DNA from: JAEZBP01 sp963832725
GTDB taxonomy: Bacteria > Myxococcota_A > Polyangia > Polyangiales > Sandaracinaceae
Reading direction: 5' to 3'
DNA length: 64,000 bases
NCBI GenBank assembly: GCA_963832725.1
Contig: CAWHVG010000003.1
Coordinates: 1,426,001 to 1,490,000, forward strand
The translations under genes and the position numbers were made by a program. Positions within the stretch are counted from its first letter, which is position 1. Every line of letters begins with the position of its first letter. The notes below the pieces were generated by a model. It was not told where the DNA came from. It saw only the letters and a program-made list of their open reading frames with translations, and ran no database searches. Positions 39,414 to 48,218 of this stretch are shown in pieces.

Positions 39414-39494
39414 CCCCGCCGCCGGAGGCTCGCTCCGGTCCACGCCGAGGTGCGGAGGGAGGCCCGTACCCGCGACCACGAGAGGGGCTCGCCC

Positions 39495-41273
39495 ATGCGT
39501 CGACTGCTTGCTTTTGCGCTCTTGGCTTCGCTGACCGGCTGCGGCGCCCGCACGGCGCTCGATGTCTCGCCGCCGGCCGACGGCGCCACGCCACAAGGGG
39601 ACGACGGCGGGCTCGACGCCGGCTCCGATGCGGGTGTCGACGCGGGCGTCGACGCGGGACCGCCCGACGGGCTGGTGGTCGACTGCGGCCGCGCCACGCA
39701 ATACACGGCGCCCAGGCTCGCACACGGGCTGATGGCCAGCGCGATGAGCCCGGACGGCATCGTGGAGCAGAACTGGATGCTCTCGAGCAGCCCGCCCGGC
39801 TCCTCGCCCCTGCTCATGAGCGGCACCGATCCGAGCATGATCAGCATCACGCCCGACGTCGAAGGCACCTTCATGATGCACTTCGAGGCGCGCGACGGAG
39901 CGGGCCGCACGGCGAGCTGCGACGTGGACGTGGAGTCGATTGTCGGCCCGCCGGTCGCCATCTGCCCGGACGCCCCGCTGAGCACCACCCTGGGTGTGCC
40001 GGTGACGGTGATGGGCGACGGCTTCGATGACATCGCGGTCGTCGGGTACCAGTGGCAGGTCCTCTCCTCGCCGCCCGGATCGATGCCGGTGCTCTCGGCG
40101 CCGAGCATGCCCGTCACGGACTTTTCGGCGAGCACGCGCGGCATGTACGTCCTGCAGCTCACCGTGTTCGACGGAGACATGGCGAGTGGCACCTGCATGG
40201 TCACGGTCCAGGTCACGGGCCCGCCGATGGTCGACTGCGGGCCCGCCAGCATCGACGCGCCGACGCGGCAGCCGGTGACGATCACCGCCACCGCCACCGA
40301 CGACGTCGGCGTCGTGTCGGAACAGTGGGAGGTGATCGACGAGCCGGCCGGCAGCACGGCCTCGCCCACGCCGCCGGACATGGCGACGACGAGGCTCACC
40401 CCGGACAAGCGCGGCCCCTACCACCTGCGCTTCACCGCGACCGACGTGGAGGGGTTGACCGCGAGCTGCGAGGTCACCGTCAACGGCACGCCCACACCGC
40501 CCGACGTGCGCTGCCCGGCGATGGTGTCGACGACGCCGCTGACGCCGGTGGACGTCACGGCGACGGCCGTGGACGACGGAACGATCGTGGGCTGGCACTG
40601 GATGCTCACCGGTCAGCCCGACGGCTCGGCCGCGGGCGGGCCGAGCCCCGCCAACACGGCGACCACCTCGTTCACGCCCGACATCGCGGGCGTCTACCAG
40701 CTCACCGTGACGGCGACCGACGACGACGGGATGACCGGCATGTGCACCACGCAGGTGAACGCCGGCAACGTCGACGGGCTACGCGTCGAGATGTTCTGGG
40801 ACACCGACGGCACCGACATGGACACCCACCTGATGGACCCGACCGGGACCCAGTGGGCCAGCCACGACGACTGCTACTACGGCAACTGCCAGTCCGGCTC
40901 GACCAGCACCCTCGAATGGGGGGCGCCGGGGCCGGACGACAACCCCCGCCTCGACATCGATGACACGAACGGGTTCGGGCCCGAGAATATCAACATCACC
41001 CGGCCGCAGCCGGGCACCTACCGCGTCGCGATCCACAACTATCGCGGGACGGGCCCGAACCACATCACGGTGAGCATCTACTGCGGCGGCTCGACCACGA
41101 GCCCGCGGCAAACCTTCCACGCGACGCTCCGGGGCCGGGGCTCTTCCACCGACAACGACTTCTGGCGGGTCGCCGACGTCGAGATCACCCCCGGCGCCTG
41201 CACCATCACCGATTTGAGCCTCCCCACCGGGCCCTGGATCGAGGTCTACAGCACCACGATGAACATGCGCTGA
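39495..41273 (+). CDS. surface lipoprotein with PKD/Ig-like repeats and a C-terminal DUF2135-type domain
   Basis: 592 aa. Signal peptide with lipobox (ALLASLTGC), a linker of GSDAGVDAGVDAG type, then four Ig/PKD-like repeats of about 95 aa. Each ends with a TASCDVDV, SGTCMVTVQV, TASCEVTVN or TGMCTTQVN strand and begins with a Cys in VDCG, AICP, VDCG or VRCP, suggesting one disulfide per repeat. The C-terminal domain (DTDGTDMDTHLMDPTG, PRLDIDDTNGFGPENI, PGTYRVAIHNYRG) is Asp-rich and probably binds metal. ATG 39495 is preceded by GAGAGGGG. Likely surface exposed; function unknown. Confidence 0.8.
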   Translation: MRRLLAFALLASLTGCGARTALDVSPPADGATPQGDDGGLDAGSDAGVDAGVDAGPPDGLVVDCGRATQYTAPRLAHGLMASAMSPDGIVEQNWMLSSSPPGSSPLLMSGTDPSMISITPDVEGTFMMHFEARDGAGRTASCDVDVESIVGPPVAICPDAPLSTTLGVPVTVMGDGFDDIAVVGYQWQVLSSPPGSMPVLSAPSMPVTDFSASTRGMYVLQLTVFDGDMASGTCMVTVQVTGPPMVDCGPASIDAPTRQPVTITATATDDVGVVSEQWEVIDEPAGSTASPTPPDMATTRLTPDKRGPYHLRFTATDVEGLTASCEVTVNGTPTPPDVRCPAMVSTTPLTPVDVTATAVDDGTIVGWHWMLTGQPDGSAAGGPSPANTATTSFTPDIAGVYQLTVTATDDDGMTGMCTTQVNAGNVDGLRVEMFWDTDGTDMDTHLMDPTGTQWASHDDCYYGNCQSGSTSTLEWGAPGPDDNPRLDIDDTNGFGPENINITRPQPGTYRVAIHNYRGTGPNHITVSIYCGGSTTSPRQTFHATLRGRGSSTDNDFWRVADVEITPGACTITDLSLPTGPWIEVYSTTMNMR

Positions 41274-41410
41274 CCCTCGTCGCCCGAGAGTGGCGCTCCG
41301 GCGACGGCCGTGCGCCCCGGCGGAGCGCTCGTGGACCTGCTCCGGCCCACACCTCGGGAATCCGCACGAGCGCTCCATGCGTCGGGATCCTGCGGGATCC
41401 GCGTCCCCTG

Positions 41411-41418
41411 GTTATCCT
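41411..41418 (+). promoter_or_regulatory. TATCCT -10 element upstream of the NlpC/P60 gene
   Basis: GTTATCCT, hexamer 41413-41418, 38 nt before GTG 41457, which is preceded by GAGG. No clear -35. Confidence 0.35.
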
Positions 41419-41456
41419 GCGGCGGCGGGGCCACGGCGAGGCCCCATCGAGGATTC

Positions 41457-44400
41457 GTGCAGCGACGCTCACCACTGATTCGCGCGCTGGCGCCGGCGCT
41501 GACGACGGCGCTCGCGCTCTCCTGCGCGGGCACCGCCAACGAGGCCAATGGCGGCGGCCCTACCCCCCGCGCGGAGGCGCCGAGCGCGCCGGCCGAGAGC
41601 ACCTGCCCGGCCACCCTGCCCGCGCCCAGCCCGCTCCCCGGCACCACGGCCGAGCACCGCACGCTGGCCTACTGGCTGGAGCGCGCCAGAGGCTACGGCG
41701 ATCCCGACGCGCCGCTCCTGACGCCCGCCCAGGTCGCCGCCCAGAACCGCGCCCTCACCGAGGACGAGGACAACGGGCTTCCCATCGATTGGGGCTCGCT
41801 CGCGCAGGCGCCGCCGATTGAGCGGCTGCGAAGCGAGGTCGAACGTCGGCTCTCGTTCTTGCGCGAACGGGTCGCCTCCGGTGAGTACGTGGACGCCGAC
41901 GGCGAGCGCCTCGACGCCGACGCCGCGGCGGCCTTGAACGACGTTCCCCTCACGCCCGACGCCTCGCTGCACGTGGCGCTTTCGGACATCCCGCTCCGCT
42001 GCGGGCCCCGGCCGGCCGGGCTCTTCAAGGTGCCGGTCGATCCCGACTTCGACCGCAACGACTGCTCGCTCGCCCGGGCCCAGGAGCCCGTGCAGGTGCT
42101 GATGCGCTGGCCGAACGGGATGCAGCTCGCCCGCACCCGCTACGCCATCGGATGGATCACCGGCGACGCGCCGCTCTCCCCCGCGATCACGGGTGAGACC
42201 GCGGCCGCGCTGCTGGGCGAGGCCACCGTCCGCGCGCCGCACGGGACCCGCCTCACCGCCGAGGACGGCGCGACGCGGACCCTCGACGACGCCGCCATCC
42301 TCGCCACCGACGAGGGCGAGGTCCTCTTCGCCGACGAAAGAGGCGTGCACCGCGCGCCGGTGGGCGATCTCATGCCGACCACGCGCCCATTGACCCGCCG
42401 CGGTGTGCTGGAGGAGGCCTTCACCCGGCTCGACCGTCCCTACGGCTGGGGCGGCCGCGCGGGCGGGCTCGACTGCTCGCGCTTCACGATGGACGTGCTC
42501 GGGACCTTCGGCCTGGAGATGCCGCGGCACAGCAGCCGCCAGGCCGACTCGGGCACCTACCACATCGATCTGAAGCCCATCGAGGATCTCGACGAGCGCG
42601 CGCGCCTGATCGACGCCGCCAACCACCGCGGGATCGTGCTCCTGCACTTCCCGGGGCACATCATGCTCTACCTCGGGCGGGACGCGCACGGGACGCCGAT
42701 GGCGATCCACTCGTTCTCCGAGTACGTCGAGCCCTGCGAAGGCGGCGGCGAGACGCTGCGGCGGGTCGACCGGGTGACGGTCAGCGATCTGACGCTCGGC
42801 CGCGGCAGCAGCCGGCGCTCGTTCCTGGAGCGCATCGAGGACGTCTCGATCCTCGGCCAGACGCTGGGCCCCGAGCTGATCGGCGTCGCCACGCCGCGCC
42901 CGGCCGCGAACGTCATCCTCCCGCCGGCCCGCCTCTGCGACGACCGGCTGGCGGTGCGCGTCTTCCACTCGCCGCGCCGGCCGAGCCCGCGCCAGCCGCT
43001 CCGGGTGATGGTCACCGCAGTCCGCGAGCTCGGCCCGGTCCAGCTCGCGCTCATCGATCCCGACGGCGGCCGGCACACGCCGGAGATGCACCGCCTCGGT
43101 GGGCCGCCCTTCACCTACTGGGCGGAGCTCGAGGCGCCGGCGCCCGGCCGGTGGACGGTGGCGCTCGGCGACGGAGCGAACGTGGCCGCCTGCGAGCGAC
43201 TCGGCGTGGCGCGCTTTCCGCCCCAGCCCGAGGCGGCCGATCCGGAGGTGGTCTGGGAGCCACGCCTGCGCTGGGAGGCCGACACCGAGGCGCTCTTCAG
43301 CGCGTTCGTGGAGCAGCTCTTCGACTACCCGGTCGACGAGGACCTCACCTGGCCCAGCCTGACCGTCCTGCTCCAGGATCGGTCGCGAAACCTCCTCTTC
43401 GATCACCTCTCGCAGGACGAAGAGTCGCGCATCGAGCTCCAGCCCGACTGCGCCGATCTCCCCTACTTCCTGCGCACCTACTTCGCGTGGAAGATGCGGC
43501 TGCCCTTCGGCTTCCGCGCGTGCTCCCGCGGGCGACACGGGCAGCTGCCCACGTGCGGTGAGCTCGAGACGCCCGGCGTCCCGCACGAGTACACGAACGA
43601 GGTCGACGCCTTCCGCTGGTTCATCCGCACACGCGTGAAGTACGGCGTGCACTCGGCGAGCGGCCGCACCCACCCGAACGACTCGGAGACGGCCCTCTAC
43701 CCGGTCCCGCTCACGCGCGAGGCGCTCCGGCCGGGGACGGTCTTCGCCGATCCCTACGGCCACCTCTTGGTCATCGCGCGCTGGGTGCCGCAGGGCGTCG
43801 GCGACGACTACGGGATCCTGGTCGGCGCGGACGCCCAGCCGGACGGCACGGTCGGAAGGCGGCGCTTCTGGCGCGGCACCTTCCTCTTCCACCCGGACAC
43901 CACCAACGTGGGGGCAGGGTTCAAGGCGTGGCGGCCGGTGCTCTACGACCGGCAGGAGCACGCCTACAGCACGCTCCCGAACGACGAGATCACGGCCCGC
44001 GCCGGCTACGTGCCGTTCTCGATGCAGCAGTACGAGGGGACGGCCGACGACTTCTACGAGCGGATGGAGTCGATCATCAACCCCCGCCCGCTCGATCCCT
44101 GGCGCGTGCAGCTCTCGCTGATCGACGCGCTGGCAGAGTCCACGGCGCGCCGCGTGGTGTCGGTGAACAACGTCGAGGAGTGGAAGGCCCAGAACCCCGG
44201 CGAGACCATCGAGATGCCGGAGGGCGCGGCCATCTTCCAGACGGGAGGACCGTGGGAGGACTACAGCACGCCGGCCCGCGACCTGCGGATCTTGATCGCG
44301 ATGGACACCGTGACCGGCTTCACCGACGTGGTGCGGCGCAACCCGGCGCGCTTCGGGCTGACGTCCGATCAGGTCGACGCCAGCGTCGAGCGGGTGCGGA

Positions 44401-44669
44401 CGCGGCTCGGGGAAGAGCTCGCCCGGCGTTCCTTCACCTACACGCGGAGCGACGGGGCGCCGCAGACGCTCACCCTCGCCGACCTCGTCGAGCGCGCCCG
44501 CGCGTTCGAGATGGCCTACGACCCGAACGACTGCGTGGAGATCCGCTGGGGCGCACCCGAAGGGAGCGACGAGATGCGCTCGTGCCAATCCCATGCGCCC
44601 GCCTCGCAGCGCGCGCTGATGCGCGAGTACCGCGAGTGGTTCGCCAACCGGCGCAGGCCCATCTACTGA
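41457..44669 (+). CDS. large lipoprotein with NlpC/P60 peptidase domain
   Basis: 1,070 aa. Signal peptide with lipobox (TTALALSC), then SH3-like segments (about 200-290) and an NlpC/P60 domain around residues 310-440: PYGWGGRAGGLDCSRFTMDV with Cys340, and HFPGHIMLYLG with His401. This is the Cys-His core of cell-wall endopeptidases that cut the stem peptide. About 600 further residues follow, with a beta-rich module (RVMVTAVRELGPVQLALIDP) and a long uncharacterised region rich in Trp and Tyr. GTG 41457 has GAGG about 5 nt upstream. The protein is far longer than usual NlpC/P60 enzymes; the C-terminal half is not recognised. Confidence 0.85.
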   Translation: MQRRSPLIRALAPALTTALALSCAGTANEANGGGPTPRAEAPSAPAESTCPATLPAPSPLPGTTAEHRTLAYWLERARGYGDPDAPLLTPAQVAAQNRALTEDEDNGLPIDWGSLAQAPPIERLRSEVERRLSFLRERVASGEYVDADGERLDADAAAALNDVPLTPDASLHVALSDIPLRCGPRPAGLFKVPVDPDFDRNDCSLARAQEPVQVLMRWPNGMQLARTRYAIGWITGDAPLSPAITGETAAALLGEATVRAPHGTRLTAEDGATRTLDDAAILATDEGEVLFADERGVHRAPVGDLMPTTRPLTRRGVLEEAFTRLDRPYGWGGRAGGLDCSRFTMDVLGTFGLEMPRHSSRQADSGTYHIDLKPIEDLDERARLIDAANHRGIVLLHFPGHIMLYLGRDAHGTPMAIHSFSEYVEPCEGGGETLRRVDRVTVSDLTLGRGSSRRSFLERIEDVSILGQTLGPELIGVATPRPAANVILPPARLCDDRLAVRVFHSPRRPSPRQPLRVMVTAVRELGPVQLALIDPDGGRHTPEMHRLGGPPFTYWAELEAPAPGRWTVALGDGANVAACERLGVARFPPQPEAADPEVVWEPRLRWEADTEALFSAFVEQLFDYPVDEDLTWPSLTVLLQDRSRNLLFDHLSQDEESRIELQPDCADLPYFLRTYFAWKMRLPFGFRACSRGRHGQLPTCGELETPGVPHEYTNEVDAFRWFIRTRVKYGVHSASGRTHPNDSETALYPVPLTREALRPGTVFADPYGHLLVIARWVPQGVGDDYGILVGADAQPDGTVGRRRFWRGTFLFHPDTTNVGAGFKAWRPVLYDRQEHAYSTLPNDEITARAGYVPFSMQQYEGTADDFYERMESIINPRPLDPWRVQLSLIDALAESTARRVVSVNNVEEWKAQNPGETIEMPEGAAIFQTGGPWEDYSTPARDLRILIAMDTVTGFTDVVRRNPARFGLTSDQVDASVERVRTRLGEELARRSFTYTRSDGAPQTLTLADLVERARAFEMAYDPNDCVEIRWGAPEGSDEMRSCQSHAPASQRALMREYREWFANRRRPIY

Positions 44670-44809
44670 CGCGTTCGGACGCGGCGCCGCCCCGCTCCGG
44701 CCGCGACCGCTCGCTCTGAGCGCCGTCCTCATCGCCCGCGCGGCCGAGCTACCGGAGCGCTGGCGCGCCCAGCTCGATGCGCCGGCCGTGCGTCCTCGGA
44801 TCGAATCGG

Positions 44810-45523
44810 CTACTGGCCGCCGAACTCGGTGCGCCGGCCGTGGTGCAGCATCAAGCGGTCGTACTCCTCGTAGAGCGTGATGCCGCTCGAGGCGTGCGGC
44901 AGGTCGACGCCGAGCACGCGCGCCGTCAGGAGCCCGCTCAGCGCCACCACCCGGTCGCGCTCGTTGTAGCGGCTGACGCTGCGGAGGTTGGTGAGGCAGC
45001 GCTGGATGGCGGAGACCAGCCGGTCGGTGATCCTTCCCGGCACCTTGGGGATGCCGAAGCACTCGGTGAGCTCGGGCGCGAAGCGGCCGATCGGCGGCTC
45101 GAAGTCCGGCGCCTCGCGCCGCGCGCGCTGCTCGGCCCGCTCCTTGGCGGCCTCGACGTAGGTGTCGAGCACGCGCTGGATGCTGGCGTTGTCGAAGGGC
45201 TTGGCGATGAAGGTCACGCTCAGCTCCCGCGTGCGGCGCTCGACGCGCGGATCGTCCTCGCCCGTGACCAGCGCGATGATCAGGTCGGGGTTGCTGCGAC
45301 GCAGGTACTCGCCGAGCAGGAGCCCCTCCATGCCCGGCAGGTTCTGGTCCAGGAACGCCACCTGGAAGGTCCAGAGCGGGAGCGCCTGCAGCGCCTTCTC
45401 CGCCGACTCTGCGGCGACGGTCTGGTGACCGGCTCGGTGGACGATCTCGGCCAGAAGCTCGCGCATCGCCGGGTCGTCGTCGACCACCAGCACGTTGAGC
45501 TGATCGGATAGCTCGTCGCTCAT
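44810..45523 (-). CDS. response regulator with uncharacterised C-terminal region
   Basis: 237 aa. Receiver domain with VVDDDP, phospho-acceptor Asp59 (VAFLDQNLPG) and Lys in FIAKPFD. The C-terminal 110 residues are helical and contain ERAEQRARREAPDFEPPIGR; they do not look like a common DNA-binding or enzymatic output. It may be a relay or protein-interaction regulator. ATG 45523 is preceded by GGAGGGCGCTG, and a GCTACTCT element lies 19 nt upstream. Confidence 0.8.
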   Translation of the reverse strand: MSDELSDQLNVLVVDDDPAMRELLAEIVHRAGHQTVAAESAEKALQALPLWTFQVAFLDQNLPGMEGLLLGEYLRRSNPDLIIALVTGEDDPRVERRTRELSVTFIAKPFDNASIQRVLDTYVEAAKERAEQRARREAPDFEPPIGRFAPELTECFGIPKVPGRITDRLVSAIQRCLTNLRSVSRYNERDRVVALSGLLTARVLGVDLPHASSGITLYEEYDRLMLHHGRRTEFGGQ

Positions 45524-45542
45524 CAGCGCCCTCCGTGCGACC

Positions 45543-45550
45543 AGAGTAGC
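45543..45550 (-). promoter_or_regulatory. GCTACTCT -10 element before the response-regulator gene
   Basis: TACTCT (45548-45543, minus strand) is 19 nt from ATG 45523, leaving room for the GGAGGG ribosome-binding site. Confidence 0.4.
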
Positions 45551-45588
45551 GCAGCGGGGCGGGCGAGTGACAGGAGGGTGGCGCTCGC

Positions 45589-46851
45589 TCAGCGGATCGA
45601 GAGGTAGAGGAAGTAGAGCGCGAAGAGCGCCTGGAACGCGATGCCGAGCACGCTCGCCCACACCAACCACGGCCGCGGGCGGCTCTCCGGCGCGACCTCG
45701 GGCCCGAGCACGGCGCGGTGATTGAGCAGGCTCAGCACCGGCGCCGAGAGGAACGAGAGGGTGGTGGCCAGGTCGACCAGCGCCGGCATCGAGTGGGCGA
45801 AGAACGCGAGGATGATCAGCGAGCCGGCGAAGAGCACGGCCAGCGCCGCCCAGTAGATCCGCGAACGATCGGCGCGCGCGGTCTCGCCCGGCTCCTCGGC
45901 ACCGCGGAAGCGGTCGAAGAGCACGGCGATGGCCCGGGGGAAGCCGTCGACGACGGTGAGCGTGGTCGAGAACATGGTCGCCAGCGCGGCCGCGCCAATC
46001 AGCGGCCGGCTCCAGCCGCCGAGGGTGCGCGCGTAGACGTCAATCACCTGCGCCGCGAAGCGCCCGGGCGCCGCCTCGATGGCCCTCCCGCCGAGCACCG
46101 CCGCGCCGAGCGTCAGGAAGCAGAGCGCGAGGATCGCCGTCCCGAGGTAGCCGACGTAGAAGTCGAACGCCAATCCGCGGGCGCTCGGCGCGGCCCCGGT
46201 CTCCTCGCTGCGGGCCAGGGTCCACAGGCTCTGCCAGACCGAGACGTCGATGGCGGAGGGCATCCAGCCGGCCAGCGCCGCCATGAACGCGATGTCGGCC
46301 GGCCCGAGCGAGGCCGCGTCCGGCAAGAGGCGGACGGCGCCGAAGTCGATGCGGGGAAGCGCCAGCACGGTGGCGGCGAGGGTGGAGAGCGCGAGGACGA
46401 CGACCACCACCTTTCCGACCCGGTCCAGCCAGCGATAGCCGCCGCTGCCGAGGAGCGCCGCCGCGAGCGCGAGCAGGACGGCGCTGATCCAGAGCGGCGA
46501 GGCCGCCAGCCCGAAGAGCGCCTTGGCCAGCCCGGCCGTCACCACCGTCACCGCCGCCTGCACGGTGAACATCGTGCCGAGCGTCATCAGCGCGTAGACG
46601 GCGAGCGCCCAGCGTCCCTGCCGCCGGTAGCCCTCGAGGAGCGAGGTGCGAGTGGCCGTCGCGTAGAGCGGCCCGAAGCGAAACGCCGGCAGCTTGGCCA
46701 GGTTCGCCAGGAGCACCAGGCCAATCAGCGAGAAGCCGTAGGTCGCGCCGGCGCGGGTGGACTGCACCAGATGCGAGACGCCCACCGCGGCGCCCGTGAA
46801 GAGGACGCCCGGCCCGAGCGCGCGCAGGAGATCGCGACCCCGCTGGCCCAT
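45589..46851 (-). CDS. Nramp-related transporter lacking the DPGN and MPH motifs
   Basis: 420-aa integral membrane protein with about 11 helices and Nramp-like start LRALGPGVLFTGAAVGVSHL. Where Mn/Fe Nramps have the TM1 metal motif DPGN, this protein reads AVGVSHLVQSTRAG. TM6 reads GWMPSAIDVSVW instead of the MPH-containing helix. The fold is therefore recognisable but the canonical metal ligands are missing, as in divergent Nramp-related proteins. Substrate cannot be assigned. ATG 46851 has a GCTACGCT element 13 nt upstream and faces a repeat-rich divergent region shared with the CoA-binding gene. Confidence 0.8.
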   Translation of the reverse strand: MGQRGRDLLRALGPGVLFTGAAVGVSHLVQSTRAGATYGFSLIGLVLLANLAKLPAFRFGPLYATATRTSLLEGYRRQGRWALAVYALMTLGTMFTVQAAVTVVTAGLAKALFGLAASPLWISAVLLALAAALLGSGGYRWLDRVGKVVVVVLALSTLAATVLALPRIDFGAVRLLPDAASLGPADIAFMAALAGWMPSAIDVSVWQSLWTLARSEETGAAPSARGLAFDFYVGYLGTAILALCFLTLGAAVLGGRAIEAAPGRFAAQVIDVYARTLGGWSRPLIGAAALATMFSTTLTVVDGFPRAIAVLFDRFRGAEEPGETARADRSRIYWAALAVLFAGSLIILAFFAHSMPALVDLATTLSFLSAPVLSLLNHRAVLGPEVAPESRPRPWLVWASVLGIAFQALFALYFLYLSIR

Positions 46852-46864
46852 GGATGCGCGCCGG

Positions 46865-46872
46865 AGCGTAGC
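46865..46872 (-). promoter_or_regulatory. GCTACGCT -10 element before the Nramp-like gene
   Basis: TACGCT (46870-46865, minus strand) ends 13 nt before ATG 46851. The surrounding 18 bp (46861-46878) are identical to the mobA upstream region. Confidence 0.4.
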
Positions 46873-47013
46873 AGTCCGAGGGCGCACATCCCGACTCGTT
46901 TCGGAGCGGCAGTCCGAGGGCGCACATCCCGACTCGTTTTCGGAAGGCCGTCGTCCGAGAGACCCCTCGTCCGAGAGGCCCGTCGTCCGAGAGACCCCTC
47001 GTCGGAGAGACCC
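46871..47013. repeat. 38-bp and 32-bp direct repeats in the Nramp/CoA-binding divergent region
   Basis: A segment of about 34 bp starting GCAGTCCGAGGGCGCACATC occurs at 46871 and 46909 (38-bp period). Directly after, two 32-bp units starting GTCGTCCGAGAGACCCC lie at 46950-46981 and 46982-47013, each made of two related halves. They occupy most of the shared regulatory space. Confidence 0.6.
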
Positions 47014-47104
47014 GCAGGCCGCCGGGGCGCCGCACCCGGCGCGTGCGAGGGGAGATGTCGCCTCGCCCGAACCTGCATGACCGGCCGCAGGCCCTGCGCG
47101 CGGG

Positions 47105-47112
47105 GCTATATT
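47105..47112 (+). promoter_or_regulatory. GCTATATT -10 element 9 nt before the CoA-binding gene
   Basis: TATATT 47107-47112 ends 9 nt before ATG 47122; no Shine-Dalgarno intervenes. Predicted leaderless start. Confidence 0.5.
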
Positions 47113-47121
47113 CTCCACACG

Positions 47122-47574
47122 ATGCCCGACTGGACCTCCAACCTGATCACGTCCGACGCGGACATCCTCGACCTCTGCCGCGGGCTCTCCCGGGTGGCGG
47201 TGCTGGGGATCAAGCCGGAGACCCACGCCGGGCAGCCCGCGCACTACGTGCCGCGCTACCTGCAGCGGGCCGGCGTCGAGGTCTCGCCGGTGCCCGTCTA
47301 CTACCCCGAGGTCACGGAGATCCTCGGTCAGCCCGTCTACCGGCGGGTGGCCGACGTGCCGGGTCCCATCGATCTCGTGGACATCTTCCGCCGTCCGGGC
47401 GACATCCCGCCGCACCTCGAGGATCTGATCGCCGCCGCGCCGAAGGCCGTGTGGTTCCAGCTCGGGATCCGGAACGACGAGGCCGCGGAGCAGCTCGCGC
47501 GAGCCGGCATCCGCGTGGTGCAGGACCGCTGCCTCATGGTCGATCATCGCCGGGCGGTGGCCGCCCCCCTGTGA
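47122..47574 (+). CDS. CoA-binding domain protein (YccU-like)
   Basis: 150 aa, a single CoA-binding Rossmann domain. The N-terminal nucleotide segment is LSRVAVLGIKPETHAGQPAH, followed by PVPVYYPEVTEILGQPVYR, VPGPIDLVDIFRRPGDIPPH and VWFQLGIRNDEAAEQLARAG; the C-terminal CLMVDH matches the family end. Such proteins bind CoA or related nucleotides, but their physiological role is unclear. The start fits the leaderless promoter element. Confidence 0.9.
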   Translation: MPDWTSNLITSDADILDLCRGLSRVAVLGIKPETHAGQPAHYVPRYLQRAGVEVSPVPVYYPEVTEILGQPVYRRVADVPGPIDLVDIFRRPGDIPPHLEDLIAAAPKAVWFQLGIRNDEAAEQLARAGIRVVQDRCLMVDHRRAVAAPL

Positions 47575-47645
47575 GCGCTGCGGATCACCCTTCCGAAGAG
47601 CGCCCTCTCCCGGGTCTGGAACGCACTCCGAGCTCCCGTTCCCGC

Positions 47646-48176
47646 CTTCGAATTCGACGAAAGCCGGATATCGACAACCTCTCGACCCTTCATCTCGACG
47701 AAAACCGGGTGTCGACGACCTCTCGACCCTTCATCTCGACCAAGACCGGATGTCGACAACCTCTCGACCCTTCATTTCGACGAGCACCGGATGTCGACGA
47801 CCTCTCCAGCCTTCGTTTGTACTGAAATTCGGATGTCGAAGACCTTTTCCGCCTCCATTTCGAGAAAAATCGGCTGTCGACGACCTCCAGACCTTCGTCT
47901 TGATGCCCAGACGGATGTCGACGACCTCCAGACCTTCGTTTTGATGCCCAAACGGGCGTCGACGACCTCGAGACCTTCGTTTTGATGCCCAGACAGGCGT
48001 CGACGAGCTCCAGGCCTTCGTTTTGATGCCAAAACGGGTGCCGACGACCTCCAGACCTTCGTTTTGATGCCAAAACGGGTACCGACGACCTCCAGACCTT
48101 CGTTTTGATACGGAGACGGTTGTCGACGAGCTCCAGGCCTTCGAATTGAAACCGAGACGATCGTCGACGACCTCCG
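47646..48176. repeat. 41-bp tandem array, about 12 full units
   Basis: Units begin (TCGAC or variant) at 47671, 47712, 47753, 47794, 47835, 47877, 47918, 47959, 48000, 48041, 48082, 48123 and 48164. The spacing is 41 bp except one of 42; a half unit precedes the first and the last is partial. Typical unit: TCGACGACCTCCAGACC, then TTCGTTTTGATGCC, then AAAACGGGTG. Units differ by a few to about fifteen bases. All three minus-strand frames stay open through much of it because the unit lacks stops, but 41 is not a multiple of 3 and there is no start or RBS. It fills the convergent gap 47575-48218. Confidence 0.9.
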
Positions 48177-48218
48177 GCCAGATCGTGTTGCGAGTTCCGC
48201 GGAGGACATCTAGGGCGG

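Noticed and set aside
41469..45062. A 1,197-codon open frame on the minus strand opposite the NlpC/P60 gene
   Set aside because: Shadow frame caused by high GC. It has no domain, and the plus strand has the NlpC/P60 catalytic motifs.
47646..48176. CRISPR array reading of the 41-bp repeats
   Set aside because: There is no invariant repeat alternating with unique spacers; variation is spread over the whole unit, and no cas gene is near.
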